Assembly: GCA_003248805.1 (NCBI GenBank)
Contig: QFQY01000021.1
Span: 5,095-69,094, forward strand
Source of the DNA: Chelatococcus sp.
GTDB lineage: Bacteria > Pseudomonadota > Alphaproteobacteria > Rhizobiales > Beijerinckiaceae
Length of the DNA stretch: 64,000 bases
Direction: 5' to 3'
Part shown: positions 50,679-59,368 of the stretch, in pieces
How the letters are laid out: each line of letters opens with the position of its first letter
Numbering within the stretch: the stretch's first letter is position 1
The notes under the pieces: generated by a model
Databases searched by the model: none
Told to the model about the DNA's origin: nothing
Seen by the model: only the letters and a program-made list of their open reading frames with translations
Made by a program: the position numbers and the translations under genes

Positions 50679-52177
50679 TCGACGCGCTGCTGCACGCCAT
50701 ACCGCTCGTCTTCGCGCCGATGAACCTCCTGGCGATGGTCATCGGAGTGGTCGCCGGCCTCGTTGTAGGGTGCCTGCCGGGGCTGACTGTCGTCACCGGG
50801 CTTGCCGTCCTGATCCCGCTGACCTTCGGGCTCGATCCGCTCTTCGCGCTCGGCATGATGGCCGGCATGTATAATGGCGGCTCCTATGGCGGAGCGATCC
50901 CCGCGATCCTGATGCGGGTGCCGGGCACGCCGGCCTCCGTCGCGACCGTGCTCGACGGTTACAAGATGACGCAGAAGGGCCAGGCGGCCTATGCGCTCCA
51001 GGTCGCGCTGCTCTCGGGCGTGATCGGCAGTGTCCTGTCCTCCATCGCGCTGATCGTCCTCTCGCCACCGCTGGTCTCGTTCAGCCTGCTGTTTGGGCCG
51101 ATCGAGTATTTTTGGCTCGGCATCCTCGGACTCGCGACCGTCTCCTCGCTACTCGGCGACGATCTTCCCAAAGGGCTGATCGCCTGTGGCATCGGGCTGC
51201 TGATCGGCGCCGTTGGACAGGACATTTCCAACGGCACCGAGCGCTTTACCTTCGGCCAGCTCGAATTGCTCGACGGCTTCAGCGCCATCGTGCTGCTCAC
51301 CGGCCTGTTCGCTGTGCCGCCGGTCCTGCAGATGGTCGAGGAGGCGGTGAAGACGGGTATGAGTGGCGACAAGCTCAAGCTGCATGCCCAGGGATCGGCG
51401 CTCAGGCAATGGCGCTACTTCATGCCGGTCTGGCTGCGCTCCTCGGTGATCGGCATCATCATCGGCATCTTGCCCGGCGCCGGCGGGAGTATGTCCTCCT
51501 TCCTCGCTTATAACGAGGCCAAGCGCGTGGCGCGCGAGCCGGAGACCTTTGGCCAAGGCAATCCCGAGGGCGTCGCGGCGTCTGAATGCGGCAACGGTGC
51601 GGACAATGCGGCCTCGCTGATCCCGGCCCTGGCCCTGGGCATTCCGGGCTCGGGCGTTGCGGCCGTCATTCTCGGCGGCCTGCTGGTCCATGGCCTGAGA
51701 CCCGGCCCGCAGCTTTTTCGTGAGCATCCCGACATCGTTTACGGCTTCATGCTGCAGTTCCTAGTCACCTCGCTCTTGCTGGCGGTTCTGGGCGGCCTGG
51801 CGGCCACGCGCATCTTCGGCCAGGTGCTGCGGCTGCCGCGCATCGTGCTCGCCCCGGTGATCCTGCTCTTCGTCACGATCGGCGTCTATTCGGTCAACAA
51901 TGCAGTGTTCGATCTGTGGGTGCTGCTGGGCGTCGGTGTCGTCGGTTATGTCCTCGAGAGGCTCGACTATCCAAGCGCGCCGATCGTGCTCGGCCTGCTA
52001 CTCGGCCCGATGATCGAGAGCCAGTTACGCCTCGCCCTGACGATCTCCGGCGGGCAGGCGGGCGCGCTCGTCTCGACTCCGATCGCCATTGCGCTAGCGC
52101 TGCTGAGCGCGGCGATACTTTCGACGCCAGCGTGGCGCAAAATTCGGGTGGCGACCGGTCGCGGAACAAGCAATTGA
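50675..52177 (+). CDS. Tripartite tricarboxylate transporter large subunit TctA
   Basis: A 500-residue membrane protein with about a dozen helices. The family block YNGGSYGGAIPAILMRVPGT, PGAGGSMSSFLAYNEAKR and NGADNAASLIPALALGIPGS are clear. It forms the channel of the TctCBA importer. The ATG at 50675 overlaps the TctB stop (ATGA). The ligand is unknown but presumably relates to the LysR/flavoprotein module. Confidence 0.92.
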   Translation: MIDALLHAIPLVFAPMNLLAMVIGVVAGLVVGCLPGLTVVTGLAVLIPLTFGLDPLFALGMMAGMYNGGSYGGAIPAILMRVPGTPASVATVLDGYKMTQKGQAAYALQVALLSGVIGSVLSSIALIVLSPPLVSFSLLFGPIEYFWLGILGLATVSSLLGDDLPKGLIACGIGLLIGAVGQDISNGTERFTFGQLELLDGFSAIVLLTGLFAVPPVLQMVEEAVKTGMSGDKLKLHAQGSALRQWRYFMPVWLRSSVIGIIIGILPGAGGSMSSFLAYNEAKRVAREPETFGQGNPEGVAASECGNGADNAASLIPALALGIPGSGVAAVILGGLLVHGLRPGPQLFREHPDIVYGFMLQFLVTSLLLAVLGGLAATRIFGQVLRLPRIVLAPVILLFVTIGVYSVNNAVFDLWVLLGVGVVGYVLERLDYPSAPIVLGLLLGPMIESQLRLALTISGGQAGALVSTPIAIALALLSAAILSTPAWRKIRVATGRGTSN

Positions 52178-52261
52178 AGATCGCGCACAGCTTGCGCCAT
52201 TTGCTGACATTCGATGCCTGCCCAAGAGCGGACATTGTCAGCCAGAGTTATCAGCTGCTCG
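52178..52261. other. Short remnant with TGACATT-like fragments
   Basis: The spacer between TctA and the lactonase contains GCTGACATT and GCGGACATTGTCAGC, similar to fragments near 36261 and 62848. An imperfect 7-bp inverted repeat (GCTGACA/TGTCAGC) is present. No gene is supported. Confidence 0.4.
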
Positions 52262-53203
52262 TCAGGGCACTGATGGCTGGCACCCTCTCGTATTAACATA
52301 GAGCGCATAGAGCGACTGGCTTGCGGCCATGAACAGGCGGTTGCCTTTGGCACCGCCGAAGCAGAGGTTGGCGCAACGCTCGGGCAGACGGATGCGGCCG
52401 ATCGCGGTTCCGGCGGGATTGAACACCATGACCCCGTCGAGGTCCTCCCGGCCCATGCCCCAGCCGCACCAGAGATTGCCATCGATGTCGAGCCGGAATC
52501 CGTCGGGGGTTCCCGGCCCCGCATCGATGACGATCCGGCGGTTGGTGAGCGCCTCGCCTTCGACGTCGAAGGCGAGGATCAGTCGGTTCGGCGTGGCTCG
52601 GGATTCCACGAGGTAGAGGATGCTCTCGTCGGGCGAAAAGGCGAGGCCGTTGGGGCCGCGCAGATTCTCCGCGACGACGGAAAGGGCACCGCTGACGCCA
52701 TCGATGCGATAGACGTTCTGGGGCAATTCCGGCTCCGCCCGGCCGCCCTCATAATCGCTGGCGATGCCGAAGATCGGGTCGCTGAACCAGATCGACCCGT
52801 CCGACTTCACGACGACGTCGTTGGGCGAATTCAGCCTGCGCCCTTCGAACCGGTCGGCGAGAACGGTGATCCTACCGTCGATCTCGGTGCGGGTGACGCG
52901 CCGCCCGCCATGCTCACAGGTGACGAGGCGTCCCTGCCGGTCGCGCGCGTGACCGTTGGCGTAGCCCGACGGCGAGCGATAAACAGAAACCGTGCCGCTT
53001 TGCTCATCCCATTTCAGGATGCGGTCGTTGGGAATGTCGCTCCAGAGCAGGTGACGTGCGTCGCCGAACCAGACGGGCCCCTCGCTCCAGCGGCAGCCGG
53101 TGTGGAGCCGCTCGACCGCCGCGTTGAAGATGCGGTAGCGCTCGAAGGAGGGATCGAGGATTTCGATCGCGGGATCGGGATAGCGCTCCGCTGGCTGCCA
53201 CAT
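52262..53203 (-). CDS. SMP-30/gluconolactonase/LRE-family lactonase
   Basis: A 313-residue six-bladed beta-propeller lactonase. The start EGPVWFGDARHLLWSDIPNDR and the NSPNDVVVKSDGSIWFSDP block carry the metal-binding residues of the family (Glu, Asn and Asp positions). These enzymes open sugar lactones to sugar acids. It is 17 bp downstream of the dehydratase in a minus-strand pair, consistent with a lactone to acid to 2-keto-3-deoxy acid sequence. Confidence 0.87.
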   Translation of the reverse strand: MWQPAERYPDPAIEILDPSFERYRIFNAAVERLHTGCRWSEGPVWFGDARHLLWSDIPNDRILKWDEQSGTVSVYRSPSGYANGHARDRQGRLVTCEHGGRRVTRTEIDGRITVLADRFEGRRLNSPNDVVVKSDGSIWFSDPIFGIASDYEGGRAEPELPQNVYRIDGVSGALSVVAENLRGPNGLAFSPDESILYLVESRATPNRLILAFDVEGEALTNRRIVIDAGPGTPDGFRLDIDGNLWCGWGMGREDLDGVMVFNPAGTAIGRIRLPERCANLCFGGAKGNRLFMAASQSLYALYVNTRGCQPSVP

Positions 53204-53219
53204 CGCGTCGGTCTCCGGA

Positions 53220-54923
53220 TCATTTTTTGGCCGGCAGCATGAAATCGAAATCGCAGCCCTCGTCGGCCTGCGTCACGCTATCATAGAACAGCCGGGCATA
53301 GCCGCGATCGGCCCATGGCGGCCGCTCGACGGCCGGCAGTGCCGCCTTGCGCCGTGCCAGCTCCGCCTCGTCGACGAGCAGGTCGATGCGGCGGGCGGGT
53401 ACGTCGAGGCGGATGGTGTCACCGCTCCTCACAAGCGCGAGCGGGCCGCCATCGGCGGATTCGGGCGTGATGTGCAGCACGATGGTGCCGAAGGCGGTGC
53501 CGCTCATGCGGGCGTCGGAAATCCGTACCATGTCCTTGACGCCCTGCCGACCGAGCTTCTTCGGGATCGGCAGATAGCCGGCTTCCGGCATGCCGGGCGC
53601 GCCCTTGGGCCCCGCATTGCGCAAGACCAGCACGTCGTCGGCCGTGACCTTGAGATCGGGATCGTCGATGCGCGCGGTCATGTCGGCGATCGAATCGAAC
53701 ACCACCGCCCGGCCGGTATGGCTGAGCAGTCGCTGCGTGGCCGCCGAATGCTTGATAAGCGCACCACGGGGCGCGAGATTGCCGCGCAGCACGGCCATCG
53801 CGCCGATCGGCTTGATCGCGGTGGCGGCGGTTCGGATCACGGTCTGGCCCGGCACCTCCTCGGCCTTCGCCACCACGTCTCGCAGCGTGCCGCCGGCGAC
53901 GGTCGCGGCGTCGAGGTCGATCAGGTCGCCGAGCTCGCGCAAGAGCTTCGGCAGGCCGCCTGCATGGTGGAAATGCTCCATGTAGTGGTCGCCGGAAGGC
54001 TTGAGATCGATCAGAACCGGGACGTTGCGGCCGACCGTGTCGAAAGCCTCGAGGTCGATCTCGACGCCGACCCGGTTCGCCATAGCGGTGAGGTGGATCA
54101 GGCCGTTGGTCGAGCCGCCGATCGCCTGCATCACCACCTGGGCGTTGCGGAAGGCGGTCTTCGTCATTAGCTCGCTCGGGCGCGGTGCGCCGGAGACGGC
54201 AAGCTCCGCGGCACGCTTTCCGCTCATCTCGGCGAGGCGGAAGCGCTCAGCATGGGGAGCGGGGATCGTCGCGCTCATCGGAAGCGAGAGGCCCATCGTC
54301 TCGGTGATGCAGGCCATGGTCGAAGCGGTACCCATCACCATGCAGGTCCCGACCGAGGGAGCGAGACGGCCGTTGACGACCTCGATTTCGGCCTCGTCGA
54401 TCTCGCCGGCGCGGTGGGCGCTCCAGAGCCGCCGGCAGTCGGTGCAAGCCCCCAGCACCTCCCCCTTGTGATGGCCGACGACCATGGGCCCGACCGGGAT
54501 CACCACGGTGGGCAGGTCGACGCTGGCGGCCGCCATGATCTGGGCCGGCAGGGTCTTGTCGCAGCCGCCGATGATGATGACGGCGTCCATCGGTTGGGCG
54601 CGGATCATCTCCTCGGTGTCCATCGCCATCAGGTTGCGCAGAAACATCGAGGTCGGATGGGCGAAGCTCTCATGGATCGAGATCGTCGGAAACACCATCG
54701 GCATCGCGCCCGCCAGCATCACGCCGCGCTTGGCCGCCTCGATCAACTGCGGTGCGTTGCCGTGGCAGGGATTGTAGTCGCTGTAGGTGTTGGTGATGCC
54801 GACGATCGGGCGGTCGAGTGCGTCGTCGGAATAGCCCATGGCCTTGATGAAGGCCTTTCTGAGGAACAGCGAAAAGCCGGCGTCGCCATAGCTCGTCAGC
54901 CCCTTGCGAAGTCCCTTGGTCAT
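53220..54923 (-). CDS. IlvD/Edd-family sugar-acid dehydratase
   Basis: A 567-residue iron-sulfur dehydratase of the IlvD/Edd family. Cluster-binding Cys residues lie in IIGGCDKTLPAQ, LGACTDCRRLWS and GTCMVMGTAST. The context with a lactonase and sugar transporter favours a sugar-acid dehydratase (arabinonate, xylonate or similar) over dihydroxyacid dehydratase of valine synthesis. The chosen start is ATG 54923, the first codon of the family N-terminus, with the divergent promoter/operator 40-70 bp upstream. Confidence 0.88.
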   Translation of the reverse strand: MTKGLRKGLTSYGDAGFSLFLRKAFIKAMGYSDDALDRPIVGITNTYSDYNPCHGNAPQLIEAAKRGVMLAGAMPMVFPTISIHESFAHPTSMFLRNLMAMDTEEMIRAQPMDAVIIIGGCDKTLPAQIMAAASVDLPTVVIPVGPMVVGHHKGEVLGACTDCRRLWSAHRAGEIDEAEIEVVNGRLAPSVGTCMVMGTASTMACITETMGLSLPMSATIPAPHAERFRLAEMSGKRAAELAVSGAPRPSELMTKTAFRNAQVVMQAIGGSTNGLIHLTAMANRVGVEIDLEAFDTVGRNVPVLIDLKPSGDHYMEHFHHAGGLPKLLRELGDLIDLDAATVAGGTLRDVVAKAEEVPGQTVIRTAATAIKPIGAMAVLRGNLAPRGALIKHSAATQRLLSHTGRAVVFDSIADMTARIDDPDLKVTADDVLVLRNAGPKGAPGMPEAGYLPIPKKLGRQGVKDMVRISDARMSGTAFGTIVLHITPESADGGPLALVRSGDTIRLDVPARRIDLLVDEAELARRKAALPAVERPPWADRGYARLFYDSVTQADEGCDFDFMLPAKK

Positions 54924-54961
54924 CCGAAATCCTCCCGCACCGATCCCCGCCGGCTACGCGA

Positions 54962-54990
54962 GATATCTGATGCGGTTTTCATATTGTCAA
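54962..54990 (-). promoter_or_regulatory. Promoter of the dehydratase/lactonase operon
   Basis: On the minus strand TTGACA (54985-54990) and GATATC (54962-54967) are 17 bp apart, about 40 bp upstream of the dehydratase start. The -35 overlaps the left copy of the inverted operator. Confidence 0.55.
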
Positions 54991-55056
54991 TAATAGAGCC
55001 AGTCAGAACCGCATTGCGGAGATTACGAGGCGTTTTTCAATTTTGTTATTGACAAT
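54983..55056. promoter_or_regulatory. Pair of inverted 11-bp operator candidates
   Basis: ATTGTCAATAA (54983-54993) and TTATTGACAAT (55046-55056) are exact inverted copies, and each contains the odd-centre palindrome ATTG-N-CAAT. Their centres are 63 bp apart, about six helical turns, and each overlaps the -35 of one of the divergent operons. The GntR/FCD regulator at 60372 is the likely ligand. Confidence 0.65.
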
Positions 55057-55077
55057 GTGATCGATGCCTCTCTAGCT
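55049..55077 (+). promoter_or_regulatory. Promoter of the sugar ABC operon
   Basis: TTGACA (55049-55054) and CTAGCT (55072-55077) are separated by 17 bp, 50 bp before the binding-protein start. The -35 lies inside the right operator copy. Confidence 0.45.
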
Positions 55078-55126
55078 GGCCGGCAATAACAACAAACCGA
55101 ACGATCCTTTGTGGGAGGGAAAGCCG

Positions 55127-56398
55127 ATGACGATGGGAACGGCCTTGAAAGCTGCGCTGGTCACGCTCGCGATGACGGGCGCCGCGCAGGCGCAAACGCA
55201 GATCACCATGTGGTCGAACTGGCCCGACGAGCCGGCCAAGAAGGACTGGGTCTCGGCCCGGGTGAAGGAATTCGAGGAGGCCAACAAAGCCTGCTCGGTC
55301 AAGCTCAGCTTCATCCCCAAGGCCGACATCTACACCCAGGCGAAATCGGCCGTCCGCACCGGCCAGGCGCCCGACATCTTCTACATGGAGCCGGATCAGC
55401 CGGAGTTTCTGGCGGGCGGCTTCCTGGAACCGCTCGACGGCCATATCGACCTGAAGGGTCTCGAAGACTGGGCCAAGCCCGCCTGGACATCGAAGGGCAA
55501 GGTTTATGGCGTGCCCGTCGAGGCCTATACGGTCGAGCTCTACTACAACAAGGATCAGGTGAAGAAGGTCGGCGTCGAGGTGCCTGCATCGGCACAGCTG
55601 ACGCAGGCCGGCTTTCTCGATCTCGTCAAGAAGGGCGCCGCCGCCGGCATCACGCCGGTGTCGCAGGGTGTCGGCGACCGGCCGTTCCCCGGCGCGCTGC
55701 TGACCTATGAATCCCTGCTGCGCAAGCTCGGCAAGGACGACTACGGCAAGCTGATGGCCGGTGAGCTCTCGTACAAGGACCCGCGCGTCACCGAGGTGAT
55801 GGGCTGGATGAAGGAGCTGGTCGATGCCGGCGCTTATCCGAAGAGCTTCGCGACGCTCAAGCTCGGCGAGTCCCACTATTACTTTTACCAGAAGCCGGGC
55901 GCGCTGACCTTTCCCGATCCGAGCTGGTTCACCGGCCGGGCCTTCGCGTCCCCCGAGAGCGGCGGCATGCCCACCGACTTCCCGCTCGGCATCATGCAGT
56001 TCCCGGCCATGGACAAGGGCGCCTGCCCGAACTGCAAGACGCTGGCCGTCGCCGGCAGCTACGTGATGTATTCGAAAAGCAAGAACAAGGACTGCGCCGG
56101 TGCGCTGCTGAAGTCGATGGCCACAGTCGATAACGGCACGAAATGGATGGAGCAGGTCTCGCTGCAGACCGGGCTGAAATCCGATCCGGCCAAGATCAAA
56201 TCGCCGCGTGAAGCCTATTTCAAGGAGCTCAATGCGCGCAATCAGGGCGTCGACTACTTCTTCGGGACGCCGCTGTTCCACTACCGCGCCAAATGCGCGG
56301 AAACCTTCACCCAGGTGATGAATAACGCCTTCCCGGCCGGGCTGATCAGCGTCAAGGACGCGGCCGAGAAGATGGATGCGGCCTGTCTCAAGAGCTGA
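55127..56398 (+). CDS. Sugar ABC transporter substrate-binding protein
   Basis: A 423-residue periplasmic binding protein of the SBP_bac_1/UgpB-MalE group with a short signal peptide (MTMGTALKAALVTLAMTGAAQA). The mature protein begins QTQITMWSNWPDEPAKKDW; YMEPDQPEFLAGGFLEPLDG is a typical sugar-cleft segment. GGGAGGG precedes the start. It is first of an operon continuing with two permeases, an ATPase, a dehydrogenase, a regulator and two more enzymes. Confidence 0.9.
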   Translation: MTMGTALKAALVTLAMTGAAQAQTQITMWSNWPDEPAKKDWVSARVKEFEEANKACSVKLSFIPKADIYTQAKSAVRTGQAPDIFYMEPDQPEFLAGGFLEPLDGHIDLKGLEDWAKPAWTSKGKVYGVPVEAYTVELYYNKDQVKKVGVEVPASAQLTQAGFLDLVKKGAAAGITPVSQGVGDRPFPGALLTYESLLRKLGKDDYGKLMAGELSYKDPRVTEVMGWMKELVDAGAYPKSFATLKLGESHYYFYQKPGALTFPDPSWFTGRAFASPESGGMPTDFPLGIMQFPAMDKGACPNCKTLAVAGSYVMYSKSKNKDCAGALLKSMATVDNGTKWMEQVSLQTGLKSDPAKIKSPREAYFKELNARNQGVDYFFGTPLFHYRAKCAETFTQVMNNAFPAGLISVKDAAEKMDAACLKS

Positions 56399-56405
56399 GC
56401 GCGAC

Positions 56406-57362
56406 ATGACCGTGGCGACCATCGACCCATCCGCGACGACGCGCTCTTCGAGCGCGCCGTCCGGCGCCGCAGCCTCCGACCCGCGCCAGGCGAGCTGGCC
56501 GGTCCTGGCGATCTTCATCGCACCGGCGCTGCTGGTCTATTTCGGGCTGACGGCCTATCCGGCCTTCAAGACGATCTATGACAGCTTCTTCACCATCGAG
56601 GGGCTCGAGCGGATCCCGGTCGGCCTCGCCAACTATAAGACGTTGATGCAGGACGAGACCTTCTGGGTTGCGGTGCGCAACACCTTCGTCTGGGCCTTCA
56701 TCGCCCCTGTGCTCGATGTCGCGACCGGCCTGCTGCTGGCGCTGGCGCTCTATGCCGGGGTGCCCTTCGCCCGCTTCCTGCGCATCGCCTGGTTCACGCC
56801 GGTTCTGCTCTCCTATGTCGTCGTCGCGATCCTATGGATGTGGATCTACAACTACGACTGGGGCGTGGTGAACGTCTCGCTGCGCGCCTTGGGGCTCGAC
56901 GGCCTCACGCGCTCCTGGCTCGGCGACCCGAATTTCGCGCTGGCCTCGCTGATGGTCACCCATGCCTGGAAATGGGCCGGTTTCAACATGGTGGTCTGCC
57001 TGGCGGCGATCCATTCCCTGCCGTCGGAGGTGCTGGAAGCCAGCGAACTCGACAATTGCGGCTGGGGCGCCAAGCTGCGCTACATCATCGTGCCGCTGCT
57101 CAAGCCGACCTTGCTGAACCTCTACGTGCTCGCCTTCATCGGCAAGATGAAGGTGTTCGACCTGGTCTGGATCATGACCGGGGGCGGCCCGCTCTGGGCG
57201 ACCGAAACGGTCTCGACCTATGTCTACAAGCGCGCCTTCAACTGGAACACCTTCGATCTCGGCTATCCCTCCGCGATCGCGACCGTCTGGTTCGGCGTGG
57301 TTTGCGCGGCCGTCATCATCCTCAACCACGTCTTCCGGTCCAAAGACCGCCTGGAGTATTGA
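56406..57362 (+). CDS. Sugar ABC transporter permease (MalF/UgpA type)
   Basis: A 318-residue protein with six helices. Conserved features are the N-terminal helix SWPVLAIFIAPALLVYFGL and the EAA-like motif in VLEASELDNCGWGAKLRYIIVPLLKP. It starts 7 bp after the binding-protein stop and ends 2 bases before the next gene. The chosen Met is 10 codons inside the longest frame, where the predicted protein becomes plausible. Confidence 0.88.
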   Translation: MTVATIDPSATTRSSSAPSGAAASDPRQASWPVLAIFIAPALLVYFGLTAYPAFKTIYDSFFTIEGLERIPVGLANYKTLMQDETFWVAVRNTFVWAFIAPVLDVATGLLLALALYAGVPFARFLRIAWFTPVLLSYVVVAILWMWIYNYDWGVVNVSLRALGLDGLTRSWLGDPNFALASLMVTHAWKWAGFNMVVCLAAIHSLPSEVLEASELDNCGWGAKLRYIIVPLLKPTLLNLYVLAFIGKMKVFDLVWIMTGGGPLWATETVSTYVYKRAFNWNTFDLGYPSAIATVWFGVVCAAVIILNHVFRSKDRLEY

Positions 57363-57364
57363 CC

Positions 57365-58204
57365 GTGCGCGCTTCCCCCATGACGCCGCGCCTGTTCAGC
57401 CGCGGCGCGCTCGCCCTCGTGATCGGCGCCTATACGCTCTACACGCTCGGGCCGTTCCTGTGGCTCGCCACCATGTCAGTGCGCACCACGGGTGAAATCT
57501 CGGACGACCACTACGCCTGGCCGCGCGTCTTCCATTGGGAGCAATTCCGGATCGCCTGGATCGATTCCGATTTCGCGACCTATTTCTGGAACTCGGCTAT
57601 CGTCGTGATCAGCGCGGTGGCGGTGGTGACGCTGGTGGGGGCGGCGGCGGCCCATGCGCTGGCGCGCTATCGCTTTCGCGGCAACCGGCTCATCTACGGG
57701 ATTCTTTTCTCCTCGATCATCTTCCCGCCGCAGATCACGCTGATCTCGCTCTACCAGATCCTGGTCGACTACAATCTCTACAACAGCCTGATCGGGCTGA
57801 CGCTGGTCTATATTTCGCTGCAGCTGCCGCTGACGGTCTACCTGCTGGAGGGCTTCTTCGCCCGCATCCCGCAGGACCTGTTCGACGCCGCCAAGATGGA
57901 CGGCTATGGCGACATCGAGATCTTCCGTCGCATCGTCCTGCCGATCGGCATGCCGGCGATCGCGACGACGCTGATCCTGAACTTCATCCAGCTCTGGAAC
58001 GAGTTCCTCTTCGCCGTCGTGCTGATCACAGATCCCGAGAAGCGCACCCTGCCGATCGGCATCCGCGCCTTCATGGGCGATCACTTCCAGGACATCGGCA
58101 TGATCGCCGCCGGCGTGATGATTTCGGTCATCCCGGTGATCCTGGCTTACGCATTCTTCTCGGAAAAACTCATCCGCGGCATGACCGCCGGTGCGGTCAA
58201 GTAG
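57365..58204 (+). CDS. Sugar ABC transporter permease (MalG/UgpE type)
   Basis: About 279 residues, six helices. The EAA motif region is LFDAAKMDGYGDIEIFRRIV; the central region LPLTVYLLEGFFARIPQ is typical of MalG. The start is GTG at 57365 (GGAG about 9 bases upstream); ATG 57380 is the alternative. It is the second permease of the sugar importer. Confidence 0.87.
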   Translation: MRASPMTPRLFSRGALALVIGAYTLYTLGPFLWLATMSVRTTGEISDDHYAWPRVFHWEQFRIAWIDSDFATYFWNSAIVVISAVAVVTLVGAAAAHALARYRFRGNRLIYGILFSSIIFPPQITLISLYQILVDYNLYNSLIGLTLVYISLQLPLTVYLLEGFFARIPQDLFDAAKMDGYGDIEIFRRIVLPIGMPAIATTLILNFIQLWNEFLFAVVLITDPEKRTLPIGIRAFMGDHFQDIGMIAAGVMISVIPVILAYAFFSEKLIRGMTAGAVK

Positions 58205-58213
58205 AGGTCGGCC

Positions 58214-59368
58214 ATGGCTGTCGTGAAACTCGAACAGATCTGCAAGCGCTATGGCGGCAGCGGGCCGGTGGCGGTCGACCATGTCGACGTCACCATCGGC
58301 GACGGCGAGTTCATGGTGTTGCTCGGCCCCTCGGGCTGCGGCAAATCCACCACCCTGCGGATGATCGCCGGGCTGGAGACGATCTCGTCTGGCACGCTCT
58401 CGATCGACGGGCGCGTCGTCAACGATGTCGCGGCCAAGGACCGCGACATCGCCATGGTGTTCCAGTCCTATGCGCTCTACCCGCATATGACGGTGGCCGA
58501 GAACCTGTCCTTCGGCCTGCGCCGCCGCCAGATCGACCGGGCCGAGATCGACCGGAGGGTCAAGGAGGCCGCCGGCATGCTGGGCCTCAGCCCCTTGCTG
58601 GAGCGCAAGCCGCATGCCCTCTCGGGCGGTCAGCGCCAGCGCGTCGCACTGGGCCGGGCGATGGTGCGCGAGCCGATGGTCTTCCTGTTTGACGAACCGC
58701 TCTCCAATCTCGATGCGGCGCTGCGGGTCAACACCCGCAACGAGCTGATCAAGCAGCATCACAGGCTCGGTTCGACCATGATCTACGTCACCCACGATCA
58801 AGTCGAGGCGATGACGATGGGCACCCGCATCTGCGTGATGAATGGCGGCAAGGTCGCCCAGATCGGCTCCCCGCTCGACGTCTACTGGAACCCCGCCGAC
58901 ACCTTCGTCGCGCGCTTTCTCGGCTCGCCGCCGATGAATCTGCTGACGGTTTGCCCAAGTGACGAGAGCCGCGTCGGCACCGAGGCGGTTGCAGCGACGC
59001 TGGGCCGCTGGGCGCCGGCGTCACTGGCGCCGCTCGCCGGCAAAGAGGTGACCCTCGGTATCCGGGCGGAGGATCTGCATCTGCGCGCCGAGGGGCTGGG
59101 GCCGGATCATGGCCGTGTTCGCGGCAAGGTCTTTGCCGTCGAGCCGCTCGGCGCCGAGACGCTGCTGGGTATCGAGGTCGAGGGCGGCTTCGAATGCACG
59201 GCGCGCCTGCCACGCGACACACGGGCCAATATCGGCGACGTCGTCGAGGTCTTCTTCCGCGCCGATGCCGCCTATCTCTTCGATGCAGGTACGGGCAAGG
59301 CGATCTCGCCGACGAGCAGCGCCGCCATCGACGATGCGCGCCGGCGCCAGGCCGGGGGCGTCCATTGA
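58214..59368 (+). CDS. ABC transporter ATP-binding protein (UgpC/MsmX/MalK type)
   Basis: A 384-residue ATPase. Walker A is GPSGCGKST (residues 38-46), the signature is LSGGQRQRVALGRAMV, Walker B is VFLFDEPLSNLD. A C-terminal TOBE/OB domain follows (LGIRAEDLHLR), as in CUT1 sugar importers. Its stop overlaps the TTG start of the dehydrogenase. Confidence 0.93.
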   Translation: MAVVKLEQICKRYGGSGPVAVDHVDVTIGDGEFMVLLGPSGCGKSTTLRMIAGLETISSGTLSIDGRVVNDVAAKDRDIAMVFQSYALYPHMTVAENLSFGLRRRQIDRAEIDRRVKEAAGMLGLSPLLERKPHALSGGQRQRVALGRAMVREPMVFLFDEPLSNLDAALRVNTRNELIKQHHRLGSTMIYVTHDQVEAMTMGTRICVMNGGKVAQIGSPLDVYWNPADTFVARFLGSPPMNLLTVCPSDESRVGTEAVAATLGRWAPASLAPLAGKEVTLGIRAEDLHLRAEGLGPDHGRVRGKVFAVEPLGAETLLGIEVEGGFECTARLPRDTRANIGDVVEVFFRADAAYLFDAGTGKAISPTSSAAIDDARRRQAGGVH

